A DNA stretch of 64,000 nucleotides from Pseudomonas baetica (GTDB lineage Bacteria > Pseudomonadota > Gammaproteobacteria > Pseudomonadales > Pseudomonadaceae). Where the stretch lies: positions 4,894,001 to 4,958,000 of the forward strand of contig NZ_PHHE01000001.1 of the NCBI RefSeq assembly GCF_002813455.1. Reading direction: 5' to 3'. The translations under genes and the position numbers were made by a program. This document shows, piece by piece, positions 16,776-26,116 of this stretch (position 1 is the first letter of the stretch; every line of letters begins with the position of its first letter). A model generated the notes under the pieces. It made no database searches and was not told where the DNA came from. It saw only the letters and a program-made list of their open reading frames with translations.

Positions 16776-17949
16776 TCACTTGGTCGTGGTGCGTCTTTCG
16801 GGCTTTGCTTTACCGGTCTGCTCACCCGTTTGTATATCGAACTCGCCGAGATGGTCTCCTTCCCAGTTATAAACCTCGACAGCTCCATGTTGATAGTCCC
16901 ACTCATAAATGCGCTTTTTACTTTCCCAACGCCTGCGATGCCCTTTTTTACGAACCGGTAATGCATCGGGGAAGGCTGGAAGTAGCTTGGGCGGCATATG
17001 GTAGTCGTGGTCACCAGACACCGGACGCGCAACCACTATATAGAGTGGCCTGACCCCCGAGTCCGCCGGGGACACCAGAATGAAGTCCCTGTACTCCGGC
17101 GGATAAACCGGATTCACCAGAATCCCTTCCGCCGCTTTCGTCGGCGGATACACCCAGATATGTGGCGCTTGCGGTGCAGCCTCCAGCGCTGGAATACCGA
17201 GGATGTCCGAGGCATCCACGGCCGGCGTCCAGAGCAGTTCGGTGCCTTCACCCAGGTCGGCGACGAAGCGGTCGCCGCGTTTGGTGAACTGAACGACATC
17301 GACCATTTCCCAGTCGCGGTTCTTGCCGGTGTAGAAGCCGTAGCCCTTTAGGCTGCCGTCCGCTTCTTGTTCGATGCGCAGTCGCACTCGGGTGCGGGCC
17401 TGTTTCAGGGCGCGCAGTTGATCGTCGGTGTAGAGGGCGCTATCGCCCAGGCTCGAAGGCATGAACAGCGCGACCAGTCCAACCAGCGTGGCAGCAACCG
17501 TGCTGGCGGCAACGGCAGGCAACGCTTCGAATGCGGAGCCGGCCAAAGCAAAATTGCCGAATCCTGTGGGGATGGCGGTTGCGCTGATTTTCTTCAGCGC
17601 AACCGCGCCGTTTTCATCGGCGTCACGTGCGCCCAACAGAATCAGTTCGCCGTAACCCTTCAGGCTGTCAGTCGGCACCATCCCCGAAGGACTGGAGTAA
17701 TCGATAATTGCATCCGGCAACTTGCAGGATTTGGCGAAGACGCAGCCAGCACGCACGGGATCGGCTTTTTTTGACTGCCACCTCTGGGCTGCGCTCGAAG
17801 GCCTCCTGCCGCGCCAGCATGGCGTCGTAAGCGTTTTGTCTGGCGTCGCGTTCGGCCAGTTCAGTGGCCGTCATATAGCGGTAGGTGACGTGATGCCCGT
17901 CGCCTTGCGGTGGGTTGGGAACCCGGGGAATGTCCTTGTTACGAGCCAC
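16776..17949 (-). pseudogene. S-type pyocin with colicin E3-type rRNase domain, frameshifted
   Basis: Two overlapping reading frames restore one protein of about 390 residues if a single A is removed from the seven-A run (T7 at 17766-17772). N-terminal part (17949 to about 17766) begins MARNKDIPRVPNPP. The second frame continues with VRAGCVFAKSCKLPDAII, a Gly/Ala hydrophobic segment, and the pyocin S domain signature YRDFILVSPADSGVRPLYIV. The C-terminal 60 residues match colicin E3 cytotoxic RNase: KGHRRRW, IYEWDYQHGAVE and HLGEFDIQTGEQT, keeping the Asp, His and Glu of the E3 active site (D510/H513/E517 numbering from the known family). E3-type domains cut 16S rRNA in the decoding centre. 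As read, the full toxin is not made; a sequencing error or slippage at A7 are the alternatives. Confidence 0.85.
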
Positions 17950-18062
17950 TGATCGTCCTTTCGTTCATCCATCGGCCGCCCCTCGGAAGGGGCTGCGCGA
18001 CGTTAACGAAGCAGGAAATTTGTGGCTGTAGGACGCGTCTCTAAAGACGAGGGATTGTTCGA

Positions 18063-18803
18063 CTACAACAATTTATCGAGCACGAACTCTTTGAACCAGG
18101 GCGGCTGAAAGTCTGATTTGATTTCAATCAGCTCGCCATCAGTGATTTCTGCTATTTGTGTCAGCCCTTCACTGCCTTCATCCGAGTTATCGAAAATGTA
18201 GGCTCTGTTGGATGTCAGGATAGCTTCAGACAAAAGCTCCAGAGATCTCCAGTAACGGGCCTTTATTTTTTCAGGAGGAACGTTATGCCCGCCTTGCGAT
18301 ACGCGGTAGGCAACCCTGGCTATATTGATTTCTGGATCAGCGGTAGCGACGTAATAAACGTAGACTCTGTAGCCAGAATTATGGGCCTCGGCGAGCAGGT
18401 TAACTTTGTCAGAGGAGGACATGACCGTTTCAAACGTAAAGCTAATGCGTTCTTTGATCAGCGACCGGCGTATGAAATCGGAAAGGGCTGAAGCAACGTA
18501 GGAGTCGATTTCGGTATTTGCGAAGCTGAGTCTTTCACCTTCAATCGCCAGTGAGTCCAGCTTTGCCAGCGAACGAGGGGATTTCTTTTAAAGCGCATGT
18601 TCACGGAAAAAATCAAAAATCTCTTCTTTATGAGATTCGATTCGATATGAGGTGAAGTCAAAGTATCCCGTGTCTTTAATCGCCCGTTCGATATCATCAG
18701 GATTGATGTAGTTTCCGAGCAAATGGGCAGGAACAAGTCGATTGAAGGTGCTTTTTCCCGATCCATTAGGTCCCGCAAATATCCGTATTCTTGGTGTGCT
18801 CAA
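18063..18803 (-). pseudogene. Zeta-toxin-like P-loop kinase interrupted by one in-frame stop
   Basis: The first 71 codons (from a TTG at 18803 that overlaps the upstream stop) begin MSTPRIRIFAGPNGSGKST, a Walker A P-loop typical of zeta toxin/AAA_33 kinases. A TAA at 18588-18590 follows REHAL. The same frame then stays open for 174 codons to 18063 and reads as the rest of the family: IKERISFTFETVMSSSDK, GYRVYVYYVATADPEINIARV, RVSQGGHNVPPEKIKARYWRSLELL. One nonsense change therefore explains the break. Zeta toxins phosphorylate UDP-sugars; shorter relatives act on other substrates. Confidence 0.85.
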
Positions 18804-19069
18804 GAAGTAACCTGTTTTGAAGATTTATTGATGTGCAGGCGAGTACCGCTTTTCAGATTTCCATAAGTGCCGATCGCGCGCAAAGCAACGGAGGTCTTCT
18901 CCGTCACCTCGAACAGTTGGCCATCTTTAGCAACAAGAACGGCTGCGCCGTTGGCGAGTGCCATTCTATAGGCGTTGTTGAATGCCTTCAGGGCGATATC
19001 TGGAATCCGGGATTCCTGCACGGCAATCTGATCGTCCGTCATTGGGCGCCTTTCTGCTTTACGTGACAT
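18800..19069 (-). CDS. Putative antitoxin/partner of the zeta-like kinase
   Basis: An 89-residue protein starting MSRKAERRPMTDDQ. It has a helical N-terminal half (IALKAFNNAYRMALANGAAVL) and a basic C-terminus (LRAIGTYGNLKSGTRLHINKSSKQV). Its TGA overlaps the toxin start codon as TTGA, the usual coupling in toxin-antitoxin pairs. I do not recognise a named antitoxin family, so the role is inferred from position and coupling. Confidence 0.65.
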   Translation of the reverse strand: MSRKAERRPMTDDQIAVQESRIPDIALKAFNNAYRMALANGAAVLVAKDGQLFEVTEKTSVALRAIGTYGNLKSGTRLHINKSSKQVTS

Positions 19070-19174
19070 GGATGGCTCCGAGAAATACCGTGCTGGAGAG
19101 GTGGCTGGGGTTAACGAAAGATATAGCACACTTGCGCGGCTCATTGCTAAGCCTTGCGCGAAGCGTGCTGATAC

Positions 19175-20377
19175 TCATGAAGCAGCTTGTTTCTCAGATT
19201 GTAGGGTGCTTTGACGACTCGCCGCCGCCGTCACCGCATACCCGATCAACGCCGCCAGAATCGACCCCGTCAGAATGCCCATCCGGTCCATGCCCGCGTA
19301 TTCACTTGCACCCGGAACAAAGGCCAGCGAGCCGACAAACAGGCTCATGGTGAAGCCAATCCCGCAGAGAATCGCCACCCCCAGCACCTGACCCCAATTG
19401 GCACCTTGGGGCAGAGCGGCGATGCCGATCTTCACAGCCAGCCAAGTGAGGCCGAACACACCAACGGTCTTGCCCAGTAGCAGGCCGACCGCGATACCCA
19501 TCGGTACATGGTGAGTGAAACTTTCGACGGTGACGCCGCTCAGCGACAGGCCGGCGTTGGCGAAGGCGAACAGCGGCAGGATGCCATAGGCGACCCATGG
19601 ATGCAGCGCGTGTTCCAGCTTCAGCAATGGCGAGGGCTCGGCGTTTTTCGTGCGTAGCGGGATGCAGAAGGCCAGGGTTACACCGGCCAGCGTCGCATGC
19701 ACGCCGCTCTTCAGTACGCAGACCCACAGGATCAAGCCGATGATCATGTAGGGTCCGAGCTTGACCACCCCGAGCCGATTCATTGCCACCAGCGCAGCAA
19801 TACAAGCGGCAGCGAGGCCCAGCGACAGGGTCGACAGTTCGCCGGAGTAGAAAATCGCAATGATCACGATGGCGCCGAGGTCATCGATGATCGCCAGGGT
19901 CATCAGGAACAGCTTCAGCGACACCGGTACGCGCTTGCCGAGCAGGGCCAGCACGCCGAGGGCGAAGGCGATGTCGGTGGCGGTGGGGATTGCCCAGCCG
20001 CTCAGGGCTGCCGGGTTGTCGCGGTTGAGGAACCAGTAGATCAGCGCCGGCACCAGCATGCCGCCGATAGCCGCCGCCCCGGGCAGGACGATCTGCGACG
20101 GCTTCGACAGCTGACCGTCGAGCACCTCGCGCTTCACTTCCAGGCCGATCAGCAGGAAGAACAGCGCCATCAGGCCGTCGTTGATCCACAGCAGCAGGGG
20201 TTTGGCGATTTTCAACGCGCCGATCTGCGCCACCACCGGGGTGTCGAGCAGGCCGGTATACAGCCACGACAGCGGCGAGTTGTTGATAATCAAGGCGAGA
20301 ATGGCCGCGGCGATCAGTAATAGACCGCTGGCAGCTTCCAACTGAAAGAAACGCGTGAAAGTGCTACGCAGAGGCAA
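19175..20377 (-). CDS. nhaA: Na+/H+ antiporter NhaA
   Basis: A 400-residue inner membrane antiporter expelling Na+ (or Li+) in exchange for protons. The signature region is present: [18 protein letters not shown] and [22 protein letters not shown], holding the adjacent Asp pair equivalent to D163/D164 of the E. coli protein, and the lone Asp in PTATDIAF equivalent to D133. About 11-12 helices are evident. I place the start at a TTG (20377) seven bases after GGAGAG, giving [18 protein letters not shown], the usual N-terminus; another TTG at 20401 is in frame. Confidence 0.93.
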   Translation of the reverse strand: MPLRSTFTRFFQLEAASGLLLIAAAILALIINNSPLSWLYTGLLDTPVVAQIGALKIAKPLLLWINDGLMALFFLLIGLEVKREVLDGQLSKPSQIVLPGAAAIGGMLVPALIYWFLNRDNPAALSGWAIPTATDIAFALGVLALLGKRVPVSLKLFLMTLAIIDDLGAIVIIAIFYSGELSTLSLGLAAACIAALVAMNRLGVVKLGPYMIIGLILWVCVLKSGVHATLAGVTLAFCIPLRTKNAEPSPLLKLEHALHPWVAYGILPLFAFANAGLSLSGVTVESFTHHVPMGIAVGLLLGKTVGVFGLTWLAVKIGIAALPQGANWGQVLGVAILCGIGFTMSLFVGSLAFVPGASEYAGMDRMGILTGSILAALIGYAVTAAASRQSTLQSEKQAAS

Positions 20378-20631
20378 GGTCGCTCTCCATCGATAAGTCA
20401 AAAAAGGTGGAACACCCTAACCCGTACCGTTAGTTGTTAAAACAAAAGTTATATTCTTTTTTGTTATATGTCGTTACAAGACTGATTACCCATGAACCCA
20501 CGCTGAGCCTAGCAGTTGCCGGACATATTGAGACTCAGCTGTATCTGTGCGCGATGCAGGTTTTTTCTTAAGCTGACGAATGAGCCTTTTGTGAGGCCAG
20601 TCTCCTACCCGTTTCAACGAGAACCATAACC

Positions 20632-21726
20632 ATGAGCGACACCCGACAGTGGGCCCGCGAAGCCATCCGCATCATCGAAGCGGATTTTCAGCGTAGCGCC
20701 GACACCCACCTGATCCCCTTGCCGCTGCCGGGTTTTACGGGCATCGAGTTGTACTTCAAGGACGAATCCAGCCATCCGACCGGCAGTCTCAAGCATCGGC
20801 TGGCCCGTTCGTTGTTTCTGTATGCGCTGTGTAATGGCTGGCTCAAACCCGGCGCGCCAGTGATCGAGGCGTCCAGCGGATCGACGGCGATTTCCGAAGC
20901 GTATTTCGCGCGGATGCTGGGTCTGCCGTTCATTGCGGTGATGCCGGCGACGACGTCGAAAGAAAAGATTGCTCAAATTGCTTTCTACGGTGGTCAGAGC
21001 CATCTGGTGAAAGATCCGACACAGATTTACGCCGAATCCGAGCGACTGGCTCGCGAGCATGGCGGCCACTTCATCGATCAGTTCACCTACGCCGAGCGCG
21101 CTACCGACTGGCGGGCGAACAACAACATCGCCGAGTCGATCTTCCAGCAAATGCGCTACGAGAAACATCCCGAGCCGAGCTGGCTGATTTCCAGCCCCGG
21201 TACTGGTGGCACCACGGCGACCCTCGGCCGTTATGTGCGCTATCGCCAACACTGCACCCGCGTACTGTGTGCAGACGCCGAGCGTTCGGTGTTTTTCGAT
21301 TTCTATCAGACTGGCGATTCGACTCTGCGTCTGGATTGCGGCTCGCGGATTGAAGGCATAGGCCGGCCACGTGTGGAAGCGTCGTTCCTGCCCAAAGTGA
21401 TCGACGCGATGGTCAAGGTGCCCGACGCCTTGTCGCTGGCAGCCATGCATTATCTGGCGCAGCGGTTGGGTCGACATGTTGGCGGCTCGAGCGGCACCAA
21501 TCTGATCGGCGCGCTGATGGCGGCGCAGCAGATGAAAGCGGCGGGGGAGTCGGGTTCGATCGTGGCGATTCTGTGTGATGGCGGCGAGCGTTACGCCGAC
21601 ACCTATTACGATCAGGACTGGCTCAAGGCGCAGGGGTATGAGTTGAGCGGGTTGATTGAGGCGGTGGCGGCGAGTGCAGAGCGCGGTGAGCCGCTACCGA
21701 CCTCAGTCCTGCGCGCCAACATCTGA
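20632..21726 (+). CDS. PLP-dependent cysteine synthase-family enzyme
   Basis: A 364-residue fold-type II PLP enzyme. The PLP lysine lies in the motif [10 protein letters not shown] (about residue 54); the substrate loop is [12 protein letters not shown] and the phosphate-binding Gly loop is [15 protein letters not shown]. It is longer than CysK/CysM, with a C-terminal extension of about 40 residues, and resembles Cds1-type cysteine desulfhydrases or other CysK-like lyases. It stands alone after a 230-bp AT-rich gap shared with nhaA. The true reaction (synthesis or degradation of cysteine) cannot be read from sequence. Confidence 0.85.
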   Translation: MSDTRQWAREAIRIIEADFQRSADTHLIPLPLPGFTGIELYFKDESSHPTGSLKHRLARSLFLYALCNGWLKPGAPVIEASSGSTAISEAYFARMLGLPFIAVMPATTSKEKIAQIAFYGGQSHLVKDPTQIYAESERLAREHGGHFIDQFTYAERATDWRANNNIAESIFQQMRYEKHPEPSWLISSPGTGGTTATLGRYVRYRQHCTRVLCADAERSVFFDFYQTGDSTLRLDCGSRIEGIGRPRVEASFLPKVIDAMVKVPDALSLAAMHYLAQRLGRHVGGSSGTNLIGALMAAQQMKAAGESGSIVAILCDGGERYADTYYDQDWLKAQGYELSGLIEAVAASAERGEPLPTSVLRANI

Positions 21727-21742
21727 CACACCGAAAACCAAA

Positions 21743-21832
21743 TGTGGGAGCGGGCTTGCTCGCGAAGGCAGTGTGTCAGGCGATAAATGTATCGACTGAA
21801 ACGACGCTTTCGCGAGCAAGCCCGCTCCCACA
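21743..21832. repeat. Inverted REP pair (REPIN)
   Basis: Forward REP at 21743 and reverse REP ending at 21832, both with the GCGGGC/GCTCGC stem, separated by about 40 bp, between convergent genes. Confidence 0.9.
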
Positions 21833-21861
21833 GGAGTTTGTGTTGTGTCAGCTAATGCTGA

Positions 21862-23475
21862 TCAGGCTTCCAGGCCCAGGATGTCCCGCGCCACCGCTTC
21901 AGCGATCCGAATCCCGTCCACACCCGCCGACAGAATCCCACCGGCATACCCCGCACCTTCACCGGCCGGGAACAGGCCTTTGACGTTCATGCTCTGCAAC
22001 GTCTCGTCGCGGGTAATGCGCAGTGGCGAAGACGTGCGCGTCTCGATCCCGGTCAACACCGCGTCATGCAGCGAATAGCCGCGAATCTGCTTCTCGAATG
22101 CAGGCAATGCTTCACGAATCGCTTCAATCGCAAAGTCCGGCAAGGCCAACGCCAGATCACCCAGCGCCACGCCCGGTTTATACGATGGCTCGACTTCGCC
22201 CAGTTCGGTCGATGGAATGTCGTTGATGAAGTCACCGACCAGTTGCGCCGGGGCCTTGTAGTCGCTGCCGCCGAGAATGAAGGCGTGGGACTCCAGACGT
22301 TCCTGCAACTCGATGCCGGCCAGTGGGCCGCCCGGATAATCGACTTCCGGGGTGATGCCGACGACGATGCCGGAGTTGGCGTTGCGCTCGTTACGCGAGT
22401 ACTGGCTCATGCCGTTGGTGACCACGCGGTTTGGCTCGGAGGTCGCCGCCACCACGGTGCCGCCCGGGCACATGCAGAAGCTGTAGACCGAGCGGCCGTT
22501 TTTGGCGTGGTGTACCAGTTTGTAGTCGGCAGCACCGAGTTTCGGGTGGCCGGCGTACTTGCCCAGACGTGCACGGTCGATCAGCGACTGCGGGTGTTCG
22601 ATACGGAAACCCACCGAGAACGGCTTGGCTTCCATGAACACGCCACGGCTGTGGAGCATGCGGAAGGTATCGCGGGCGCTGTGGCCGAGGGCCAGAACCA
22701 CGTGTTTCGAATGCAGGGTTTCGCCGCTGGCCAATTGAACGCCTACCAATTGACCGTCTTCGATCAGCACGTCGCTGACACGTTCCTGGAAGCGCACTTC
22801 GCCGCCCAGTTCGCGGATCTGCTCGCGCATGTTTTCAACCATGCCGGTCAGACGGAACGTGCCGATGTGCGGCTTGCTGACGTAGAGAATCTCTTCCGGC
22901 GCGCCGGCCTTGACGAACTCGTGCAGGACTTTGCGGCCAAGGAACTTCGGATCCTTGATCTGGCTGTACAGCTTGCCGTCGGAGAACGTCCCTGCGCCGC
23001 CTTCGCCGAATTGCACGTTGGACTCGGGGTTGAGCACGCTTTTACGCCACAGGCCCCAAGTGTCCTTGGTGCGCTGGCGCACTTCGGTGCCGCGTTCGAG
23101 GATGATCGGCTTGAAGCCCATTTGTGCCAGCAACAGGCCGGCGAAAATCCCGCACGGGCCGAAACCGACCACGATCGGGCGCTGGCTCAGGTCGCTCGGC
23201 GCCTTACCGACGAATTTATAGCTGACATCCGGCGCCACGTTGACGTTACGGTCGTCGGCGAACTTGCCCAACACCTTGGCCTCGTCGCGCACGTTGAGGT
23301 CGATGGTGTAGATGAAGCACAGTTCGGAGGACTTTTTGCGCGCATCGTAGCTGCGCTTGAACAAGGTGAAATCGAGCAGGTCATCGCTGGCGATGCCCAG
23401 GCGCTGCACGATGGCAACGCGCAGGTCTTCTTCGGGATGGTCGATTGGCAGCTTGAGTTCAGTGATTCGTAACAT
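21862..23475 (-). CDS. FAD-dependent NAD(P)/FAD oxidoreductase
   Basis: A 537-residue flavoprotein of the family often labelled 'FAD-dependent protein' or YP_-type uncharacterised dehydrogenase. An N-terminal ~90-residue domain precedes the dinucleotide fold PIVVGFGPCGIFAGLLLAQMG; further landmarks are FGEGGAGTFSDGKLYSQIKD, VVLALGHSARDTFRML, FCMCPGGTVVAATSEPN and a second FAD contact in LFPAGEGAGYAGGILSAGVDGIR near the C-terminus. Start at MLRITELKL (23475) where homologues begin. Function unknown; possible role in redox repair is only a guess. Confidence 0.85.
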   Translation of the reverse strand: MLRITELKLPIDHPEEDLRVAIVQRLGIASDDLLDFTLFKRSYDARKKSSELCFIYTIDLNVRDEAKVLGKFADDRNVNVAPDVSYKFVGKAPSDLSQRPIVVGFGPCGIFAGLLLAQMGFKPIILERGTEVRQRTKDTWGLWRKSVLNPESNVQFGEGGAGTFSDGKLYSQIKDPKFLGRKVLHEFVKAGAPEEILYVSKPHIGTFRLTGMVENMREQIRELGGEVRFQERVSDVLIEDGQLVGVQLASGETLHSKHVVLALGHSARDTFRMLHSRGVFMEAKPFSVGFRIEHPQSLIDRARLGKYAGHPKLGAADYKLVHHAKNGRSVYSFCMCPGGTVVAATSEPNRVVTNGMSQYSRNERNANSGIVVGITPEVDYPGGPLAGIELQERLESHAFILGGSDYKAPAQLVGDFINDIPSTELGEVEPSYKPGVALGDLALALPDFAIEAIREALPAFEKQIRGYSLHDAVLTGIETRTSSPLRITRDETLQSMNVKGLFPAGEGAGYAGGILSAGVDGIRIAEAVARDILGLEA

Positions 23476-23572
23476 GGCGAGGATCCGGGTTCGCGGGGCG
23501 CACAACTGCGCCAGGGCGTTTGAAGGCCGCGATTATAAGCCGCAAAGACCGGATCCGGTGAGGCTAAAACGC

Positions 23573-24226
23573 TCAGTCGTTACGCGATCCGCCGAAATAC
23601 CCGCAGCCACGCTGCACCTGGCCGTCGATGCGCAATTCGGCGCTCATGTGCTGCACGCTGCCGTTGCTGCTGTCGACGCAACGTTGCGGCGCGACCCACA
23701 ATTCGATGCGCTGATTGTTGGCTTCGCTGCTGAGATTGAAGCGGCCGTCGCCCAATTGTTCTTCAACGTAAGGCACGGCGAGTGGTGGCTGACCGTCGCG
23801 GTCGATGACCATGCCACGGCCGCTGACTTTGACGTTCCACTGCGGGCCATGACCAGCGGCGCGCAGAATCAGCAGTTTGAAATTGGGATCATCGCACGCG
23901 GTGCCGGAGCGCTCGACGCGATATAACTGGGCCAGGTCGAGGCGGTCACCGGCGATCTTGCCGCGCACGTCGGCGAATAATTTGCCCTGCTCATCGGCCA
24001 GGGTCGCGGCTTCTTGCAGGACGCTGGTGCCGCCGATGTCGTTGATCACGTATTGGCCTTGATCCTGACACGGCTGGAACACCAGTTTGCCGTCGGCCGC
24101 GGTCAGTTGCCCCTGCATCCGCGTCTGCCCCACATGCGAGGCACTTTCACGCTGGCCATCGAACAACTGGCAGGCGGCAAACAGCGGAAGCAGGGTAATA
24201 ACGACTAACGAACGGGCAACACGCAT
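23573..24226 (-). CDS. Putative lipoprotein of unknown function
   Basis: A 217-residue protein with signal peptide and a lipobox-like FAAC (Cys19). The mature part contains two similar beta-rich halves: QGQLTAADGKLVFQPCQDQGQYVINDIG and YVEEQLGDGRFNLSS, plus paired Cys residues (ACDDPNF, QRCVDSS, RGCGYFGG). This resembles COG3650/META-like envelope proteins, but I cannot assign a function. GGAGAG stands six bases before ATG. Confidence 0.75.
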   Translation of the reverse strand: MRVARSLVVITLLPLFAACQLFDGQRESASHVGQTRMQGQLTAADGKLVFQPCQDQGQYVINDIGGTSVLQEAATLADEQGKLFADVRGKIAGDRLDLAQLYRVERSGTACDDPNFKLLILRAAGHGPQWNVKVSGRGMVIDRDGQPPLAVPYVEEQLGDGRFNLSSEANNQRIELWVAPQRCVDSSNGSVQHMSAELRIDGQVQRGCGYFGGSRND

Positions 24227-24279
24227 CTTCGGCTCTCCAGACAAGTGCCGCCACGTTACGCAGCCTGTCAGGCAAATGC

Positions 24280-24358
24280 AAAAGATCGCAGCCTGCGGCA
24301 GCTCCTACAGGGAAACGCAAATACCTCTGTAGGAGCTGCCGCAGGCTGCGATCTTTTG
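24280..24358. repeat. Inverted AAGATCGCAGCC/CTCCTACAG element
   Basis: Arms AAAAGATCGCAGCCTGCGGC (24280) and the exact mirror ending CTTTT at 24358 enclose a 20-bp centre; arms of about 30 bp are fully complementary. Lies between the putative lipoprotein and SDR genes; can serve as a transcription end for the SDR gene. Confidence 0.9.
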
Positions 24359-24361
24359 ATC

Positions 24362-24961
24362 TTATCCGACGTGAAATGTCTGACCTGTCTGCAAGCCTTC
24401 GACACTTTTCGCGTAGGCCAACGCCACATCAGCCGCAGGAACCGGCTTGTAACCACGGAAATACGGGGCATAGCTGTCCATGGCTTCCAGCAACACGGTC
24501 GGGCTGATCGAGTTCACTCGCAGGCCGCGTGGCAGTTCGATGGCGGCGGCGCGAACAAAGCTGTCCAGTGCACCGTTGACCAGCGCTGCCGAGGCGCCGC
24601 TGCGGATCGGGTCGTGGCTGAGCACGCCGGTAGTAAAGGTGAACGAGGCGCCGTCGTTGGCGAACTCACGGCCGATCAGCAACAGGTTGACCTGGCCCAT
24701 CAGCTTGTCTTTCAAGCCCAGAGCGAAAGTGTCTTCGTTCATTTCACCCAGCGGAGCGAAGGTAACGTTGCCGGCGGCGCAGACCAGTGCATCGAACTTG
24801 CCGGTCTGTTCGAAGAGTTTGCGGATCGATGCGCTGTCGCTGATATCCACCTGCAAATCACCACTGTTGCGGCCGATACGAATGACTTCGTGGCGTTGCG
24901 AGAGTTCTTTGTCCACGGCCGAACCAATGGTGCCGCCAGCGCCTATCAACAGAATTTTCAT
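24362..24961 (-). CDS. Short-chain dehydrogenase-like protein lacking the catalytic YxxxK
   Basis: A 199-residue Rossmann-fold protein. The nucleotide loop GAGGTIGS (residues 7-14) and the NAG-like strand LVCAAGNV are present, and LRVNSISPTVL matches the conserved post-catalytic strand. At the place of the catalytic Tyr-x-x-x-Lys the sequence is SGASAALVNGALDSFV, so both residues are absent. It may bind NAD(P) without classic SDR chemistry or use a different mechanism. It is divergent from a LysR-type regulator, which probably controls it. Confidence 0.85.
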   Translation of the reverse strand: MKILLIGAGGTIGSAVDKELSQRHEVIRIGRNSGDLQVDISDSASIRKLFEQTGKFDALVCAAGNVTFAPLGEMNEDTFALGLKDKLMGQVNLLLIGREFANDGASFTFTTGVLSHDPIRSGASAALVNGALDSFVRAAAIELPRGLRVNSISPTVLLEAMDSYAPYFRGYKPVPAADVALAYAKSVEGLQTGQTFHVG

Positions 24962-25065
24962 CGTGCTGTGCCTCAAGTGATTGAACGAGGTTGCAGTCTA
25001 GAGTGGTTTTTTCTCGGGATAAGCGCGCTAATGGGCAACCTTTGGTTTTCAAATGGAAACAATCC

Positions 25066-25986
25066 ATGAGCGAGATGGATGATCTGGCCGCGTTTGCAGT
25101 GCTGATTGAAGCGGGCAGTTTCACCTTGGCGGCGCAGCAATTGGGCTGCAGCAAGGGCCAGCTGTCCAAACGCATCAGCCAGCTCGAAGCGCAGTTTTCT
25201 GTGGTGTTGTTGCAACGCACGACCCGTCGTCTGAGCCTGACCGCAGCCGGCGCGGCATTGTTGCCACAAGCCCAGGCCCTTGTAGTCCAGGTCGAGAGAG
25301 CGCGTCAGGCCTTGGCACGATTGAAGGACGACATGGCCGGGCCGGTGCGTATGACGGTTCCGGTGTCGCTGGGGGAAACCTTCTTCGATGGTCTGCTGCT
25401 GGAGTTTTCGCAAAAGTATCCCGAGGTGCAGATCGAACTGGAGCTGAACAACAGCTATCGCGATCTGTCCCGGGACGGTTTTGATTTGGCGATCCGTAGC
25501 GAGGTGGCCAATGACGAACGCTTGGTCGCCAAGCCGCTGTTGGCCTGGCAGGAAATGACCTGCGCCAGCCCGGCCTATCTCGAACGCTTCGGCGAGCCGC
25601 AGACGCCGCAGGCATTAGCCGAACACCGGTGTCTGCTCAACAGCCACTACAGTGGTCGCGAGGAATGGCTGTATCACCAGCAACACGAATTGCTGCGGGT
25701 GCGGGTGTCGGGGCCGTTTGCCAGCAATCATTACAACCTGCTGAAGAAAGCCGCGCTGACCGGGGCCGGCATCGCCCGGTTGCCTTCGTACCTGCTGCAG
25801 GCGGAATTGGCTGACGGGCGACTGCGCTGGCTTCTGCGCGATTACCAGACCCGGCGCATGCCGATGTATCTGGTGCATCCGTATCAGGGCGGATTACCGA
25901 AACGTACGCAGGTGTTGGCGGACTATCTGATCGGCTGGTTCAAGCGCAGCGGTGAGGCGCTGGATCGCCTATCCCAGCAACAGTGA
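25066..25986 (+). CDS. LysR-family transcriptional regulator
   Basis: A 306-residue LTTR. N-terminal winged helix-turn-helix: MDDLAAFAVLIEAGSFTLAAQQLGCSKGQLSKRISQLE (split here across residues 4-41), then the linker helix and a substrate-binding domain beginning VRMTVPVSLGETFF. It belongs to the CrgA-like subgroup by its core pattern FDLAIR and ACPSPAYL-like TCASPAYLERFG. Divergent orientation and the 104-bp gap point to control of the SDR-like gene; the inducer is unknown. The start at MSEMDD is chosen as it places the HTH at the usual distance. Confidence 0.9.
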   Translation: MSEMDDLAAFAVLIEAGSFTLAAQQLGCSKGQLSKRISQLEAQFSVVLLQRTTRRLSLTAAGAALLPQAQALVVQVERARQALARLKDDMAGPVRMTVPVSLGETFFDGLLLEFSQKYPEVQIELELNNSYRDLSRDGFDLAIRSEVANDERLVAKPLLAWQEMTCASPAYLERFGEPQTPQALAEHRCLLNSHYSGREEWLYHQQHELLRVRVSGPFASNHYNLLKKAALTGAGIARLPSYLLQAELADGRLRWLLRDYQTRRMPMYLVHPYQGGLPKRTQVLADYLIGWFKRSGEALDRLSQQQ

Positions 25987-25990
25987 AGAG

Positions 25991-26071
25991 CCCCTGTAGG
26001 AGCTGCCGAAGGCTGCGATCTTTAGATTTTCAAGATCAAAAGATCGCAGCCTTCGGCAGCTCCTACAGGGG
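25991..26071. repeat. Inverted CTGTAGGAGCTGCC / AAGATCGCAGCC element
   Basis: Near-perfect inverted repeat: CCCCTGTAGGAGCTGCCGAA at 25991 and its mirror ending CTACAGGGG at 26071, with an A/T-rich centre (TAGATTTTCAAGATCA). Same family as 24280-24358 but with arms in the opposite order (CTCCTACAGG outside, GATCGCAGCC inside). Confidence 0.9.
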
Positions 26072-26116
26072 TTTCAGGGATTCGAAGCGTTCAGCTGTTT
26101 CAGACGCTTCAGCTAT

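Noticed and set aside
17950..18062. Possible LexA or PrtN site in front of the pyocin gene
   Set aside because: No CTG-N10-CAG-like box or P-box repeat could be recognised in the gap.
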